Assembly: GCA_022833215.1 (NCBI GenBank)
Contig: JAIPUZ010000092.1
Coordinates: 51,078 to 115,077 of the forward strand
Reading direction: 5' to 3'
DNA length: 64,000 bases
Origin: Mesorhizobium sp.
Lineage (GTDB): Bacteria; Pseudomonadota; Alphaproteobacteria; Rhizobiales; Rhizobiaceae
Numbering within the stretch: the first letter of the stretch is position 1; every line of letters starts with the position of its first letter. Positions 17,749-26,644 of the stretch are shown here, one piece after another. Position numbers and translations under genes: made by a program. Below the pieces are notes generated by a model that searched no databases, was not told the DNA's origin, and was given only the letters and a program-made list of their open reading frames with translations.

Positions 17749-18543
17749 ATGCGGCAATATCTCGACCTTCTGCGCCACGTGCTCGAAACCGGCGTCGATC
17801 GCGGCGACCGCACCGGCACCGGCACGCGCTCGGTCTTCGGCTACCAGATGCGGTTCGACCTGGCGCAGGGTTTTCCCGTCACCACGACGAAGAAGCTGCA
17901 TCTGAAGTCGATCATCCACGAGCTTTTGTGGTTTCTCGCCGGCGACACGAACATCAAATATCTCAACGACAACGGCGTCACCATCTGGGACGAATGGGCC
18001 GACGAGAACGGCGATCTCGGCCCCGTCTACGGTCGCCAGTGGCGGTCGTGGCCGGATGGGAAGGGCGGCGAGATCGACCAGATCGCCAATCTTCTCATCG
18101 AACTGCGCCGCAATCCGCAATCCCGGCGTCTGATCGTTTCGGCATGGAACCCGGCGCAGGTGGACACCATGGCGCTGCCGCCCTGCCATTGCCTGTTCCA
18201 GTTCTATGTTGCCGAAGGGCGGTTGTCGTGCCAGCTCTACCAGCGCTCGGCCGACATCTTCCTCGGCGTGCCGTTCAACATCGCCTCCTATGCGCTGCTG
18301 ACGATGATGATCGCGCAGGTGACCGGGCTGAAACCCGGCGAGTTCATCCACACGCTGGGCGACGCCCATCTCTACGCCAATCATTTCGATCAGGCGCGCG
18401 AGCAGCTTTCACGGTCTCCCAGGGCGTTGCCGACAATGTGGATCAACCCGGCGGTGGACGATCTGTTCGCCTTCCGCTTCGAGGATTTCAGGCTGGAGAA
18501 CTACGTCGCCGATCCGAGCATCCGCGCGCCGATCGCGGTCTGA
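17749..18543 (+). CDS. thyA: Thymidylate synthase
   Basis: This 264-residue enzyme has the same length as E. coli ThyA. It converts dUMP to dTMP using methylene-tetrahydrofolate. Visible motifs are [42 protein letters not shown], the catalytic cysteine in [31 protein letters not shown] and the C-terminal APIAV. The start at 17749 is preferred to ATG at 17740 because TGGAG sits 4-8 bases upstream and the product then has canonical length. Its partner folA is 5.4 kb downstream; the molybdate locus is inserted between them. Confidence 0.97.
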   Translation: MRQYLDLLRHVLETGVDRGDRTGTGTRSVFGYQMRFDLAQGFPVTTTKKLHLKSIIHELLWFLAGDTNIKYLNDNGVTIWDEWADENGDLGPVYGRQWRSWPDGKGGEIDQIANLLIELRRNPQSRRLIVSAWNPAQVDTMALPPCHCLFQFYVAEGRLSCQLYQRSADIFLGVPFNIASYALLTMMIAQVTGLKPGEFIHTLGDAHLYANHFDQAREQLSRSPRALPTMWINPAVDDLFAFRFEDFRLENYVADPSIRAPIAV

Positions 18544-18549
18544 CGCCTG

Positions 18550-18759
18550 TCAGTCCACCGCGACCATGACATCGGACGCCTTGACCACGGCATAGGCATC
18601 GTCGCCTTCCCGGATCCTGAGTTCATCCACCGCCTCGTTGGTGATGGAAGCGGTGATGATCGCTCCGCCGCCTATGTCGATGCGCACATGAGCGGTGGTG
18701 GCGCCTTTCGCGACTTCCACGATCCTGCCCCTGATCTGGTTGCGGGCGCTGATCTTCAT
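18550..18759 (-). CDS. Stand-alone molybdopterin-binding (Mop/TOBE) protein
   Basis: This encodes 69 residues, a single TOBE/Mop domain: MKISARNQIRGRIVEVAKGATTAHVRI, then GGAIITASITNEAVDELRIREGDDAYAVVKASDVMV. Such molbindins oligomerise and bind molybdate or tungstate as an intracellular store or sensor. The ATG follows AAGGAG at 7 bases. It is transcribed away from modA, and the Mo-box at 18831-18858 lies between them. The neighbouring ModE-like protein lacks this domain. Confidence 0.93.
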   Translation of the reverse strand: MKISARNQIRGRIVEVAKGATTAHVRIDIGGGAIITASITNEAVDELRIREGDDAYAVVKASDVMVAVD

Positions 18760-18830
18760 GGGACTGCTCCTTTTTCTCGTCCTTGCGGAAGCAGTGAAAC
18801 ACGGCCGGGCGCGAAGCGCAAAAGACTTCC

Positions 18831-18858
18831 CTTGTTATATTCATCCGTATATATCGAT
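18831..18858. promoter_or_regulatory. ModE operator (Mo-box)
   Basis: The right half TATATATCGAT (18848-18858) matches the ModE half-site TATATAnCGAT exactly. The left half CTTGTTATATT (18831-18841) matches the mirrored half at 7 of 10 defined bases, and the spacer is exactly 6 bases, as in the E. coli consensus. It lies between the divergent mop and modA genes, where molybdate-loaded ModE represses uptake. Confidence 0.8.
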
Positions 18859-18910
18859 TGCAGGCTGCTTCTGGCGGCATCTGAGCAACGGACATACAGG
18901 GAGAGGTGCG

Positions 18911-19717
18911 ATGGGTAAAATCAAGGGAACTGGTTTGAAGGCGCTGATGGCTGCGGGCGCACTGTCTGCATTGCTGATTGCGCCGGTCCCGACGGCGCAG
19001 GCCGATGACAGTCAGATCGTCGTTTTCGCTGCGGCAAGCCTGAAGAATGCGCTCGACGCTATCAACACCGTCTGCGAGGCCGATGTCGGCGAGACCGCGA
19101 AGATTTCCTATGCCTCGTCCTCGGCGCTGGCCAAGCAGATCGAGGAGGGCGCGCCGGCCGATGTGTTCATTTCGGCCGATCTGGACTGGATGAAGTATCT
19201 GTCCGACAAGAACCTCATCAAGGCCGACACCGAAGAGCAGTTGCTCGGCAACCGGATCGTTCTGGTCGCACCGGCGGATTCCACCGCAGAAGCCAGGCTG
19301 GAAAAGGGTTTTGATCTGGCCGGCCTGATCGGCGACGGCAGGCTCGCCATGGGCGATGTGCAGGCGGTTCCGGCCGGAAAATACGGCAAGGCGGCGCTCG
19401 AGGCGCTCGACATGTGGGGTTCGGTCGAAGGCAAGCTTGCTCAGGCCGAGAATGTGCGGGCGGCGCTCAAGCTGGTCGCCACCGGCGAGGCCGCCGCCGG
19501 CATCGTCTATGCCACGGATGCGGTGGCCGAGCCGGGCGTGAAGGTGATTGCGACCTTCCCGGAGGAAACGCACGCGCCGATCATCTACCCGGTGGCGCAG
19601 ACGGCCGATTCCAGGGATGAGGATACGCCGGCATTCCTGCAGTGCCTGCATACCGGGAAGGCGCGCAAGCTGTTCGAGGAACAGGGCTTCACGGTGCTCG
19701 CGCCGGCCTCGAACTAA
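18911..19717 (+). CDS. modA: Molybdate ABC transporter, substrate-binding protein
   Basis: This encodes 268 residues. The start is ATG at 18911 after GGGAGAGG. The signal peptide (about 1-30, ending AQAD) is followed by the ModA signature VVFAAASLKNALDAI, then YASSSALAKQIEEGAPADVFISAD, VPAGKYGKAAL and GIVYATDA, which line the oxyanion pocket. It captures molybdate or tungstate in the periplasm for ModBC. It is the first gene of modABC with the Mo-box upstream; 15 bases separate it from modB. Confidence 0.96.
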   Translation: MGKIKGTGLKALMAAGALSALLIAPVPTAQADDSQIVVFAAASLKNALDAINTVCEADVGETAKISYASSSALAKQIEEGAPADVFISADLDWMKYLSDKNLIKADTEEQLLGNRIVLVAPADSTAEARLEKGFDLAGLIGDGRLAMGDVQAVPAGKYGKAALEALDMWGSVEGKLAQAENVRAALKLVATGEAAAGIVYATDAVAEPGVKVIATFPEETHAPIIYPVAQTADSRDEDTPAFLQCLHTGKARKLFEEQGFTVLAPASN

Positions 19718-19732
19718 GCCGATCCGCAGTTC

Positions 19733-20437
19733 ATGAACTGGTTGCTGGACCTGACGCCGGACGAATGGACGGCGGTCAGGCTCTCGGTGAAGGTGGCGAC
19801 GGTGGCGATGCTCGCCTCCGTGCCGCCCGGAATATTGATCGCCTATGCGCTGGCACGCGGCCGTTTCTGGGGCAAGACGCTGCTTAACGGCATCGTGCAT
19901 CTGCCGCTGGTGCTGCCGCCGGTGGTTACCGGCTATCTGCTGCTGCTTGCCTTCGGCCGGCGCGGACCGGTCGGCGCTTTCCTGGCCGAGCATTTCGGCA
20001 TCGTGTTTTCGTTCCGCTGGACAGGTGCGGCGCTGGCCTGCGGGGTGATGGGCTTTCCGCTGATGGTGCGGGCGATCCGGCTTTCGATCGAATCCGTAGA
20101 CCGCAAGCTGGAAGCGGCCGCCGGAACGCTCGGCGCCAGCCCCTTGTGGGTGTTCTCCACGGTTACGCTGCCGCTCATCCTGCCCGGCATCATTGCCGGC
20201 GCGATCCTGTCCTTCGCCAAGGCGATGGGGGAGTTCGGCGCCACCATCACCTTCGTTTCCAACATTCCGGGCGAAACCCAGACGCTGCCTTCCGCCATCT
20301 ATACCTTCACGCAGGTACCGGGCGGTGACGAGGGTGCATTGCGGCTCACCCTCATCAGCATCATCATTTCTATGCTGGCGCTGGTGGCTTCGGAAGTGCT
20401 GGCGCGGCGGCTTGGCAAGCGGATGGATGTGGAATGA
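19733..20437 (+). CDS. modB: Molybdate ABC transporter, permease
   Basis: This encodes 234 residues with about five to six membrane helices. The EAA loop that contacts ModC is visible (AAAGTLGASPLWVFSTVTLPLILPGI). The C-terminal periplasmic segment GETQTLPSAIYTF is typical of ModB. It forms the homodimeric channel of the molybdate transporter. Its stop overlaps the modC start in ATGA (20434-20437), suggesting coupled translation. Confidence 0.96.
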   Translation: MNWLLDLTPDEWTAVRLSVKVATVAMLASVPPGILIAYALARGRFWGKTLLNGIVHLPLVLPPVVTGYLLLLAFGRRGPVGAFLAEHFGIVFSFRWTGAALACGVMGFPLMVRAIRLSIESVDRKLEAAAGTLGASPLWVFSTVTLPLILPGIIAGAILSFAKAMGEFGATITFVSNIPGETQTLPSAIYTFTQVPGGDEGALRLTLISIIISMLALVASEVLARRLGKRMDVE

Positions 20438-21543
20438 CGCTCTCTGTCGATATCCGCCACCGCCAGGGCGATTTCCGGATCGATGCAAGTTTCACCGGCT
20501 CCGGCCGGCTGACGGCGCTGTTCGGCCCCTCCGGCTCCGGCAAAAGCACCCTCATCAACCTGATCGCCGGCCTGATCCGTCCGGAAGAAGGGCGCATCGA
20601 GGTCGACGGCAAGGTGCTGGTCGATACGAAAGCCGGCATCTTTTTGCCGCGTCACAAGCGCCGCATCGGCATGGTGTTTCAGGATGCGCGGCTTTTTCCG
20701 CATATGAGCGTACGCTCCAACCTGCTCTACGGGCGCTGGTTCACGCCTGCTGCCGAGCGCTACATGGATATGGACGCCATCGTGAATCTGCTTGGCATCG
20801 GGGCGCTGCTGGAACGCAAGCCGGCACGGCTTTCCGGTGGCGAAAAGCAGCGTGTGGCCATCGGGCGCGCCCTGCTTTCCAGTCCGCGCCTGCTCCTGAT
20901 GGACGAGCCGCTCGCCTCGCTCGACGAGGCGCGCAAGGCCGAGATCATGCCTTATATCGAGCGATTGCGCGACGAGATGAAGATCCCGATCGTCTATGTC
21001 AGCCATTCGGTGGCGGAGGTGGCGCGGCTGGCGAGCGACGTGGTGGTGCTGGCGCAGGGCAAGGTCACGGCATCCGGGCCGGTTTCCGACATATTGCAGC
21101 GGCTCGACCTGCTGCCAGCCGGCGAGCGCGGCGAGGGCGGCGCGCTGCTCGAGACGGTCGTCCTTCGGCATGATGCCGCTTTTTCGATGACTGTTCTGGG
21201 CTCCCCGGCGGGCGAGATTCGCGTGCCGGGCATGAACATTCCGGTTGGCGATCCGGTGCGGCTGCGTATCCGGGCGCGCGACGTGATGATCGCCACCGAG
21301 CCCCCCTCCGGCCTCAGCGCGCTGAACATACTGCCGGGCAAGGTCGCTTCCATTGCGCATGGAGACGGGGCGGAGAGCGAGGTGTGCATAGACTGCAACG
21401 GCGTGTCCGTCATGTCGCGTATCACCGAGCAGTCCCGGCAGACGCTGGACCTCAGACCCGGCCTGCCCGTATTCGCGGTGGTCAAGACTGTGAGCTTCGA
21501 TGAAACCAGCACGGGGAAGGGGATGCGGGAGGCTCATCTGTAG
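20434..21543 (+). CDS. modC: Molybdate ABC transporter, ATP-binding protein
   Basis: This encodes 369 residues. The ATPase domain has Walker A FGPSGSGKST (about 30-39), signature LSGGEKQRVAIGRAL and Walker B LLLMDEPLASLDEARK. A C-terminal Mop/TOBE domain (about 290-360, VRLRIRARDVMIATEPPSGLSALNILPG) is where molybdate can bind and shut down transport, as described for ModC. It completes the modABC operon, which is followed 60 bases later by the ModE-like gene on the same strand. Confidence 0.96.
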   Translation: MTLSVDIRHRQGDFRIDASFTGSGRLTALFGPSGSGKSTLINLIAGLIRPEEGRIEVDGKVLVDTKAGIFLPRHKRRIGMVFQDARLFPHMSVRSNLLYGRWFTPAAERYMDMDAIVNLLGIGALLERKPARLSGGEKQRVAIGRALLSSPRLLLMDEPLASLDEARKAEIMPYIERLRDEMKIPIVYVSHSVAEVARLASDVVVLAQGKVTASGPVSDILQRLDLLPAGERGEGGALLETVVLRHDAAFSMTVLGSPAGEIRVPGMNIPVGDPVRLRIRARDVMIATEPPSGLSALNILPGKVASIAHGDGAESEVCIDCNGVSVMSRITEQSRQTLDLRPGLPVFAVVKTVSFDETSTGKGMREAHL

Positions 21544-21603
21544 GGCGCCGGGATAACCGCTATTTCATTTTGGAATAGCGCCTCCCGCCCGAAAGCGCTA
21601 GGA

Positions 21604-21975
21604 ATGAAGGAGACCGGATTGCGGGAAGAGAAGATGCCGTCGCTGACCTTGCGCATAAATCTCGATCCTGACGGGCGCATCGGGCCCGGAAAGATCGAGC
21701 TTCTGGAGCATATCGCCTCCTTCGGCTCGATCTCGGCCGCCGCCCGCACCATGCAGATGTCCTACAAGCACGCATGGGATCTGGTGGAGGACATGAACCG
21801 CGTGTTCGGCAAGCCCCTGGTCAGCGCCCAGACCGGTGGAAAGCGCGGCGGGGGCGCGCAGCTTACCCCGGTGGGGCTCGCCGTGGTCAGCCGCTACCGG
21901 GCGATAGAGCGCGCGGCCGCGGCTGCGGCGGAAACGCATATGATGGCGCTGCAGGCAGAGATCGACGCCGGATAG
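21604..21975 (+). CDS. ModE-like winged-helix regulator, DNA-binding domain only
   Basis: This encodes up to 123 residues. The winged-helix domain is clear: GPGKIELLEHIASFGSISAAARTMQMSYKHAWDLVEDMN, then a wing with GGKRGGGAQLTPVG. The C-terminal molybdate-binding Mop domains of full ModE are absent. The start is uncertain: ATG 21604 has poor spacing to its ribosome site, TTG at 21619 has an ideal AAGGAG 6 bases upstream, and ATG at 21634 follows GGAAGAG. It probably reads the Mo-box upstream of modA. How it senses molybdate without a Mop domain is open; the separate Mop protein is a candidate partner. Confidence 0.9.
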   Translation: MKETGLREEKMPSLTLRINLDPDGRIGPGKIELLEHIASFGSISAAARTMQMSYKHAWDLVEDMNRVFGKPLVSAQTGGKRGGGAQLTPVGLAVVSRYRAIERAAAAAAETHMMALQAEIDAG

Positions 21976-21977
21976 AA

Positions 21978-22793
21978 TTATGCGCGAGGGCGTGTAGTCG
22001 CTGCGGACGCCCTGCTGTCCTGTTCCTCCGGTTCGCCCGGCTTGCGCAGCAGATAGGTGTCCATGATCCAGCCCCTGGCGGCGCGGGCCTCGGCGCGGGT
22101 CGCCACGATCCGGTCTTCGACGTCGCCAAGGCGTCCGGTGACGATGATCTCATCCGGCGTGCCGAGATAGGCCCCCCAATGGATCGTCACATCCTTGTCC
22201 TTCAGGTTACGGAAGGCGCAGTTTCCGTCGAGCATCACCACGACCGTGCCGGCATTGTCCGGCATGCCTTCGGCGTCGAGACGCCGGCCGGTCGTGATCA
22301 GCACCGGGTCTGCGATGCGGTTGAGCGCCATCTTGTGGCTGGCGCACAGCGACTGGATGGCGGTGATGCCGGGAACCACTTCGACGGCAAAGTCAACCTT
22401 GCCCCGATTGCGCACCCGTTCGAGGATGCGCAGCGCGCTGTCGTAGAGCATGGGGTCGCCCCAGATGAGGAAGGCACCGCAGCCGTCTTCGGCAAGCTCG
22501 CTCAGGACCAGCGCTTCATAGATGCCGGCGATGTCCTCATGCCAGTCGTCCACGGTGCTGCGATAGGAGGAGGTGGGTTCCGCCCGTTTTGGAACGCCGA
22601 ATCCCACTCGTCGCGAGGCGGGGTTGGTGACGAACCGGTCGCAGATTTCATGGCGCAGACCGGCAAGGTCGCTCTTTTCCGCTCCCTTGTCCGGCACGAA
22701 CAGCACATCGGCCCGGTTGAGCGCGGCGATGGCCTGCACGGTCATGTGTTCGGGATTGCCGGCGCCGATGCCGATGACGAGAAGCGTGCGCAT
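21978..22793 (-). CDS. cobF: Precorrin-6A synthase (deacetylating)
   Basis: This encodes 271 residues from the ATG at 22793 (CAGGAA upstream). The SAM methyltransferase start LLVIGIGAGNPEHMTVQAI, then FLIWGDPMLYDSALRIL and VVPGITAIQSLCASHKMALNRI, are CobF hallmarks. CobF methylates C1 of precorrin-5 and removes the acetyl group; it is specific to the aerobic pathway. It lies 35 kb from the main cob operon of this window. It is convergent with the ModE-like gene, with only 2 bases between stops. Confidence 0.95.
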   Translation of the reverse strand: MRTLLVIGIGAGNPEHMTVQAIAALNRADVLFVPDKGAEKSDLAGLRHEICDRFVTNPASRRVGFGVPKRAEPTSSYRSTVDDWHEDIAGIYEALVLSELAEDGCGAFLIWGDPMLYDSALRILERVRNRGKVDFAVEVVPGITAIQSLCASHKMALNRIADPVLITTGRRLDAEGMPDNAGTVVVMLDGNCAFRNLKDKDVTIHWGAYLGTPDEIIVTGRLGDVEDRIVATRAEARAARGWIMDTYLLRKPGEPEEQDSRASAATTRPRA

Positions 22794-22916
22794 GGCGCAG
22801 TTTCCTGCCCGAACGCCGCCTCGCTGTCCAGTGGCTGGGGATAGCCGGGTCGGCCCTAGGAAGCGGCGGCCAAACTCTCTAGTGTCACGCGCACGATCCC
22901 AACAGGGGGAATCATC

Positions 22917-23924
22917 ATGCTGCGTTCCTGCACCGCTTCGCTCATGCTGCTGGCAGCCATGCCGGTGCTGGCCAATGATTCCATCGCCGAACTCGGCACC
23001 GGTGGGCTCATCCTGTCCCGCACCGACCTGATCGAGATGAAGAGCGAGGATCTGTTCATCTCGCAGAAACAGGTGCGCGTCGATTACGTCTTCGCCAACA
23101 GGTCGGACGAGGACGTTTCCACGATCGTCGCCTTTCCGATGCCGGAAATATCCGGCGGACCCGACGCGATGGTTGCCGTCCCGGACAATGCAGCCGACAA
23201 TTTCCTCGATTTTCGCGTGACCAGCGACGGCGTGGAGATGCGGCCCGAACTGGAGCAGAAGGCGTTCGCGGTGGAGCTGGACGTCACCGCGGAGCTGAAG
23301 GCCCATGGCATTCCGCTCAACCCGTTTGCCGAGGATGCCTATGCCAGGCTGGCGCAACTGCCCGACGAGGTGGCGCGCGACTGGCAGGAGCGCGGCATCA
23401 TCATGCTCAACGAATATGACGACGGTTCCGGCTGGAAGACCGAACGGACCCCGCTGTGGAGCCTGCGTTCCGCCTATTGGTGGAAGGCGACGTTCCCAGC
23501 CGGGAAGGATGTGCGCGTCTCGCACAGCTATGTGCCGAGCGTCGGGGCAACGGCGGGCATCGCATTCTTCCATGACGGCGAGTTCCAGGGCGAATACGAG
23601 GACTACAAGCACCGCTACTGCCTCGATTCCAGCTTCGAGAACGGAGTGCGCAAGGCGGCCGGCCGCAACGCGGACGCGGTGCCAGCGCTCAGCGAGAACC
23701 GTATTTCCTATGTGCTGACGACCGGTTCCAACTGGGCGCTCGGCACCATCGGCGACTTCAAACTGACCATCGACAAGGGCGACCCGGCGGCGCTCGTTTC
23801 GTTTTGCGGCACGGGCGTGAAGAAGACGGGACCTACCACCTTCGAGATGCGGGCGAAGGATTTCTATCCCGAGCGCGACATCGACATATTGATTCTCGTG
23901 CCGCCGGACAGCGGCGCGCAATAA
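22917..23924 (+). CDS. DUF4424 family exported protein
   Basis: This encodes 335 residues. A short signal peptide (about 1-19, ending VLAND) is followed by SIAELGTGGLILSRTDLIEMKSEDLFIS and QVRVDYVFANRSDEDVSTIVAFPMPE, the DUF4424 pattern. The body looks beta-sandwich-like with few cysteines. The ATG follows AGGGGGAATCATC. Function is unknown; a periplasmic location is likely. It is 9 bases upstream of folA and may share its transcript. Confidence 0.88.
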   Translation: MLRSCTASLMLLAAMPVLANDSIAELGTGGLILSRTDLIEMKSEDLFISQKQVRVDYVFANRSDEDVSTIVAFPMPEISGGPDAMVAVPDNAADNFLDFRVTSDGVEMRPELEQKAFAVELDVTAELKAHGIPLNPFAEDAYARLAQLPDEVARDWQERGIIMLNEYDDGSGWKTERTPLWSLRSAYWWKATFPAGKDVRVSHSYVPSVGATAGIAFFHDGEFQGEYEDYKHRYCLDSSFENGVRKAAGRNADAVPALSENRISYVLTTGSNWALGTIGDFKLTIDKGDPAALVSFCGTGVKKTGPTTFEMRAKDFYPERDIDILILVPPDSGAQ

Positions 23925-23933
23925 GGGCATCCA

Positions 23934-24434
23934 ATGAAAACTGCGATCTATGTGGCCATCGCCGAAAACGGCGTGATCGGGCGCGAGGGCGGGCTGCCCT
24001 GGCGGCTCTCCACCGACCTCAGACGTTTCAAGGCCGACACCATGGGCAAGCCGGTCATCATGGGCCGCAAGACCTATGAGGGCATCGGCCGGCTCCTGCC
24101 GGGCCGCCTGAACATCATCGTCACGCGCGACACAAGCTACGAGGTCGAGGGAGCGGAGATCGCGCATTCGCTCGGGGAGGCCATCGGCATTGCGGAACGC
24201 CATGTCGGGCCCGACGGAGAAGCCTGCATCATCGGCGGCGCGGAAATCTACGCCCAGGCGCTGCCAGTGGTTGACCGGCTGCATGTCACCCATGTTCTGG
24301 GCGAAGTGGAGGGAGATGCGTCCTTCCCCGCCATCGATGCCGAAATCTGGCAGGAGACGGTCCGTCAGGACGTTCCCTCCGGGGAAAAGGACAGCCACGC
24401 GACACGTTACGTCGTCTATGAACGGCGCGGTTGA
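23934..24434 (+). CDS. folA: Dihydrofolate reductase
   Basis: This 166-residue enzyme regenerates tetrahydrofolate after ThyA. Typical blocks are AIYVAIAENGVIGREGGLPWRL, the substrate-binding Asp in STDLRRFK, KPVIMGRKTYEGIGRLLPGR, NIIVTRD and ACIIGGAEIYAQALP. The ATG follows AAGGGC. It lies close behind the DUF4424 gene; thyA is upstream on the same strand beyond the molybdate locus. Confidence 0.96.
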   Translation: MKTAIYVAIAENGVIGREGGLPWRLSTDLRRFKADTMGKPVIMGRKTYEGIGRLLPGRLNIIVTRDTSYEVEGAEIAHSLGEAIGIAERHVGPDGEACIIGGAEIYAQALPVVDRLHVTHVLGEVEGDASFPAIDAEIWQETVRQDVPSGEKDSHATRYVVYERRG

Positions 24435-24599
24435 GGCGTTGCGGCCTCGCCAAATGACAGAAAGTTGCGCAATGCCGCAGGGACAAAGGAGTTTTTAGCT
24501 CCTCTGCGCGTTGAAAGCGGGCTTTTGCCTCCCTATAGAGGATCAAGGCTTGTGCGCCGTATGGACGGCGTATGAGGGAGTGCGGACGAAAGGACATTT

Positions 24600-25703
24600 A
24601 TGCCCTGGAACGACAAGAGCGGTGGCGGCGGCCCATGGGGTGGCGGCGGCGGAGGTAATGGCGGCCCGTGGGGCCAGGGTCCGAGAGGGCCGGGCGGACC
24701 ACAAGGCACGCCCCCCGATCTGGAGGACATCATCAGGCTGGGACAGGACAAGCTGCGCCGGGCTCTGCCGGGCGGCAATGGCGGTAACAAGGCCATGTTC
24801 CTGGTGATTGCGCTGCTCGTGCTCGGCATGTGGGCGTTCAAGGCGATCTATACGGTGCAGCCGGACGAGGTTGCCGTCGAGCTGCGCTTCGGCAAGCCGA
24901 AGCAGGAGCTTTCCGAGCCCGGCCTTCACTTCCACTGGTGGCCGGTCGAAACGGTCGAGACCGCCAAGATTTCCGAGCAGCTCGTCAATATCGGCGGTCT
25001 CGCGCGCAGCAACGACACTTCCGGGCTGATGCTTTCCGGGGACCAGAACATCGTCAACGTGCAGTTTTCGGTGGCCTATCAGGTGTCCGATCCGCGCGCC
25101 TATCTGTTCGCGGTTTCCGATCCCGACGGCATGCTGACGCAGGTGGCCGAAAGCGCCATGCGCGAAGCCGTCGGCCGGCGCCCGGCGCAGGACATCTTCC
25201 GCGATGACCGTCAGGGTATCGCCGAATCGGTGCGCCAGATTCTTCAGAATACGCTCGACGGCTATGATGCGGGTCTCAACGTCAACGCCATCTCCATCGA
25301 GGACGCGGCTCCGCCGCGCGAAGTGGCCGATGCCTTCGACGAGGTCCAGCGCGCTGAGCAGGACGAGGACAGGTTCGTCGAGCAAGCCAACCAGTATTCC
25401 AACCAGAAGCTCGGCCAGGCCCGCGGTCAGGCTGCACAGCTTCGCGAAGAAGCCGCCGCCTACAAGAACCGCGTCGTGCAGGAAGCGCAGGGTGAGGCGC
25501 AGCGCTTCATTTCGGTCTACGAGGAATATGCCAAGGCGCCGGACGTGACGCGCAAGCGTCTCTATCTCGAAACCATGGAGAAGGTCCTGAGGGATTCCAA
25601 CAAGGTGGTCGTGGAGCAGGGTGGCGGCCCGGGCGTCGTGCCGTACCTGCCGCTGCCTGAACTGCAGAAGCGCTCCGGCGCCGCTACCGGAGGGGCGCAA
25701 TAA
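24600..25703 (+). CDS. hflK: FtsH protease modulator HflK
   Basis: This encodes 367 residues. A Gly/Pro-rich cytoplasmic N-terminus (1-45, many GGG runs) is followed by one membrane helix (about 62-80) and an SPFH/band-7 domain (AVELRFGKPKQELSEPGLHFHWWPVETVE onward). A helical Gln/Glu-rich stretch (about 240-300) then leads to VPYLPLPELQ. HflK and HflC form a large periplasm-facing cage around the FtsH protease. The stop overlaps the hflC start as TAATG at 25701-25705. Confidence 0.96.
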   Translation: MPWNDKSGGGGPWGGGGGGNGGPWGQGPRGPGGPQGTPPDLEDIIRLGQDKLRRALPGGNGGNKAMFLVIALLVLGMWAFKAIYTVQPDEVAVELRFGKPKQELSEPGLHFHWWPVETVETAKISEQLVNIGGLARSNDTSGLMLSGDQNIVNVQFSVAYQVSDPRAYLFAVSDPDGMLTQVAESAMREAVGRRPAQDIFRDDRQGIAESVRQILQNTLDGYDAGLNVNAISIEDAAPPREVADAFDEVQRAEQDEDRFVEQANQYSNQKLGQARGQAAQLREEAAAYKNRVVQEAQGEAQRFISVYEEYAKAPDVTRKRLYLETMEKVLRDSNKVVVEQGGGPGVVPYLPLPELQKRSGAATGGAQ

Positions 25704-26641
25704 TGGCGAACCGTCTTCCAGCCATTGCCGTCGCCGGCATCGTCATCCTGTTCCTGATCTACTCGTCGATCTTCGTGGTCAATGCGCGCCAGCAGGCGAT
25801 CGTGCTGCGCTTCGGTGAGATCGTCGACGTGAAGAGCGACCCCGGCATCTACTTCAAGATGCCGTTCTCGTTCTTCGACGCCGACAATGTGCAGATGATC
25901 GAAAACCGCGTGCTTCGTTTCGACCTCGACAATATCCGCGTCCAGGTTTCGGGCGGCAAGTTCTACGAGGTCGATGCCTTCATCGCCTACCGCATCTCGA
26001 ATCCCCGCGTGTTCCGCTCGGCGGTCTCGGGCAGCATCGAACTGGCCGAACAGCGGCTGCGCACCCGTCTCGACGCGGCCCTGCGTCGTGTGTACGGCTT
26101 GCGCGGCTTCGAGGCGGCGCTCTCGGAAGAGCGCGCCGACATGATGCGTGAGGTGCGTGACCAGCTTCGTCCGGACGCGACCTCGCTGGGCCTCGAAATC
26201 GTGGATGTGCGTATCCGTCGTACCGACCTCACGCAGGAAGTGTCGCAGCAGACCTTCGAACGCATGAAGGCGGAACGTCTGGCCGAAGCCGAAAGGCTGA
26301 GGGCGCGCGGTAACGAAGCCGCCCAGCGCATCCGTGCCCGTGCCGACCGCGAGGTCGTGGAAATCGTCGCGGAAGCGCAGCGGGAATCGGAAATCCTGCG
26401 TGGTGAAGGCGATGCCGAACGCAACTCCATCTTTGCCGGCGCCTATCTGCGCGACCCGCAGTTCTTCGACTTCTACCGTTCGATGAGCGCCTATGGGACG
26501 GCCCTGAACGGCGAGGGCACCACCATGGTCCTGTCGCCGGAATCGGAATTCTTCCGCTTCTTCAGGGACCCGAACCAGAGCGGCGCGGCTGCGGTCTCCC
26601 CGTTGCTTCAGGCGCCCGCGCCGGCTGCCAGCGGCCAGTAA
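25703..26641 (+). CDS. hflC: FtsH protease modulator HflC
   Basis: This encodes 312 residues. There is an N-terminal membrane anchor (about 5-25) and an SPFH domain with QQAIVLRFGEIVDVKSDPGIYFKMPF and the VSGGKFYEVDAFIAYRI core. A long helical segment with ERMKAERLAEAERLRARGNEAAQRIRA follows, and FFDFYRSMSAYG near the C-terminus is diagnostic for HflC. It is coupled to hflK by a one-base overlap and followed after 3 bases by the DUF2065 gene. Confidence 0.96.
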   Translation: MANRLPAIAVAGIVILFLIYSSIFVVNARQQAIVLRFGEIVDVKSDPGIYFKMPFSFFDADNVQMIENRVLRFDLDNIRVQVSGGKFYEVDAFIAYRISNPRVFRSAVSGSIELAEQRLRTRLDAALRRVYGLRGFEAALSEERADMMREVRDQLRPDATSLGLEIVDVRIRRTDLTQEVSQQTFERMKAERLAEAERLRARGNEAAQRIRARADREVVEIVAEAQRESEILRGEGDAERNSIFAGAYLRDPQFFDFYRSMSAYGTALNGEGTTMVLSPESEFFRFFRDPNQSGAAAVSPLLQAPAPAASGQ

Positions 26642-26644
26642 TCC

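Noticed and set aside
21978-24398. 806-codon frame covering cobF and the region antisense to DUF4424 and folA
   Set aside because: Only the part after 22793 is CobF; the rest lies opposite DUF4424 and folA genes with clear family matches and shows no domain.
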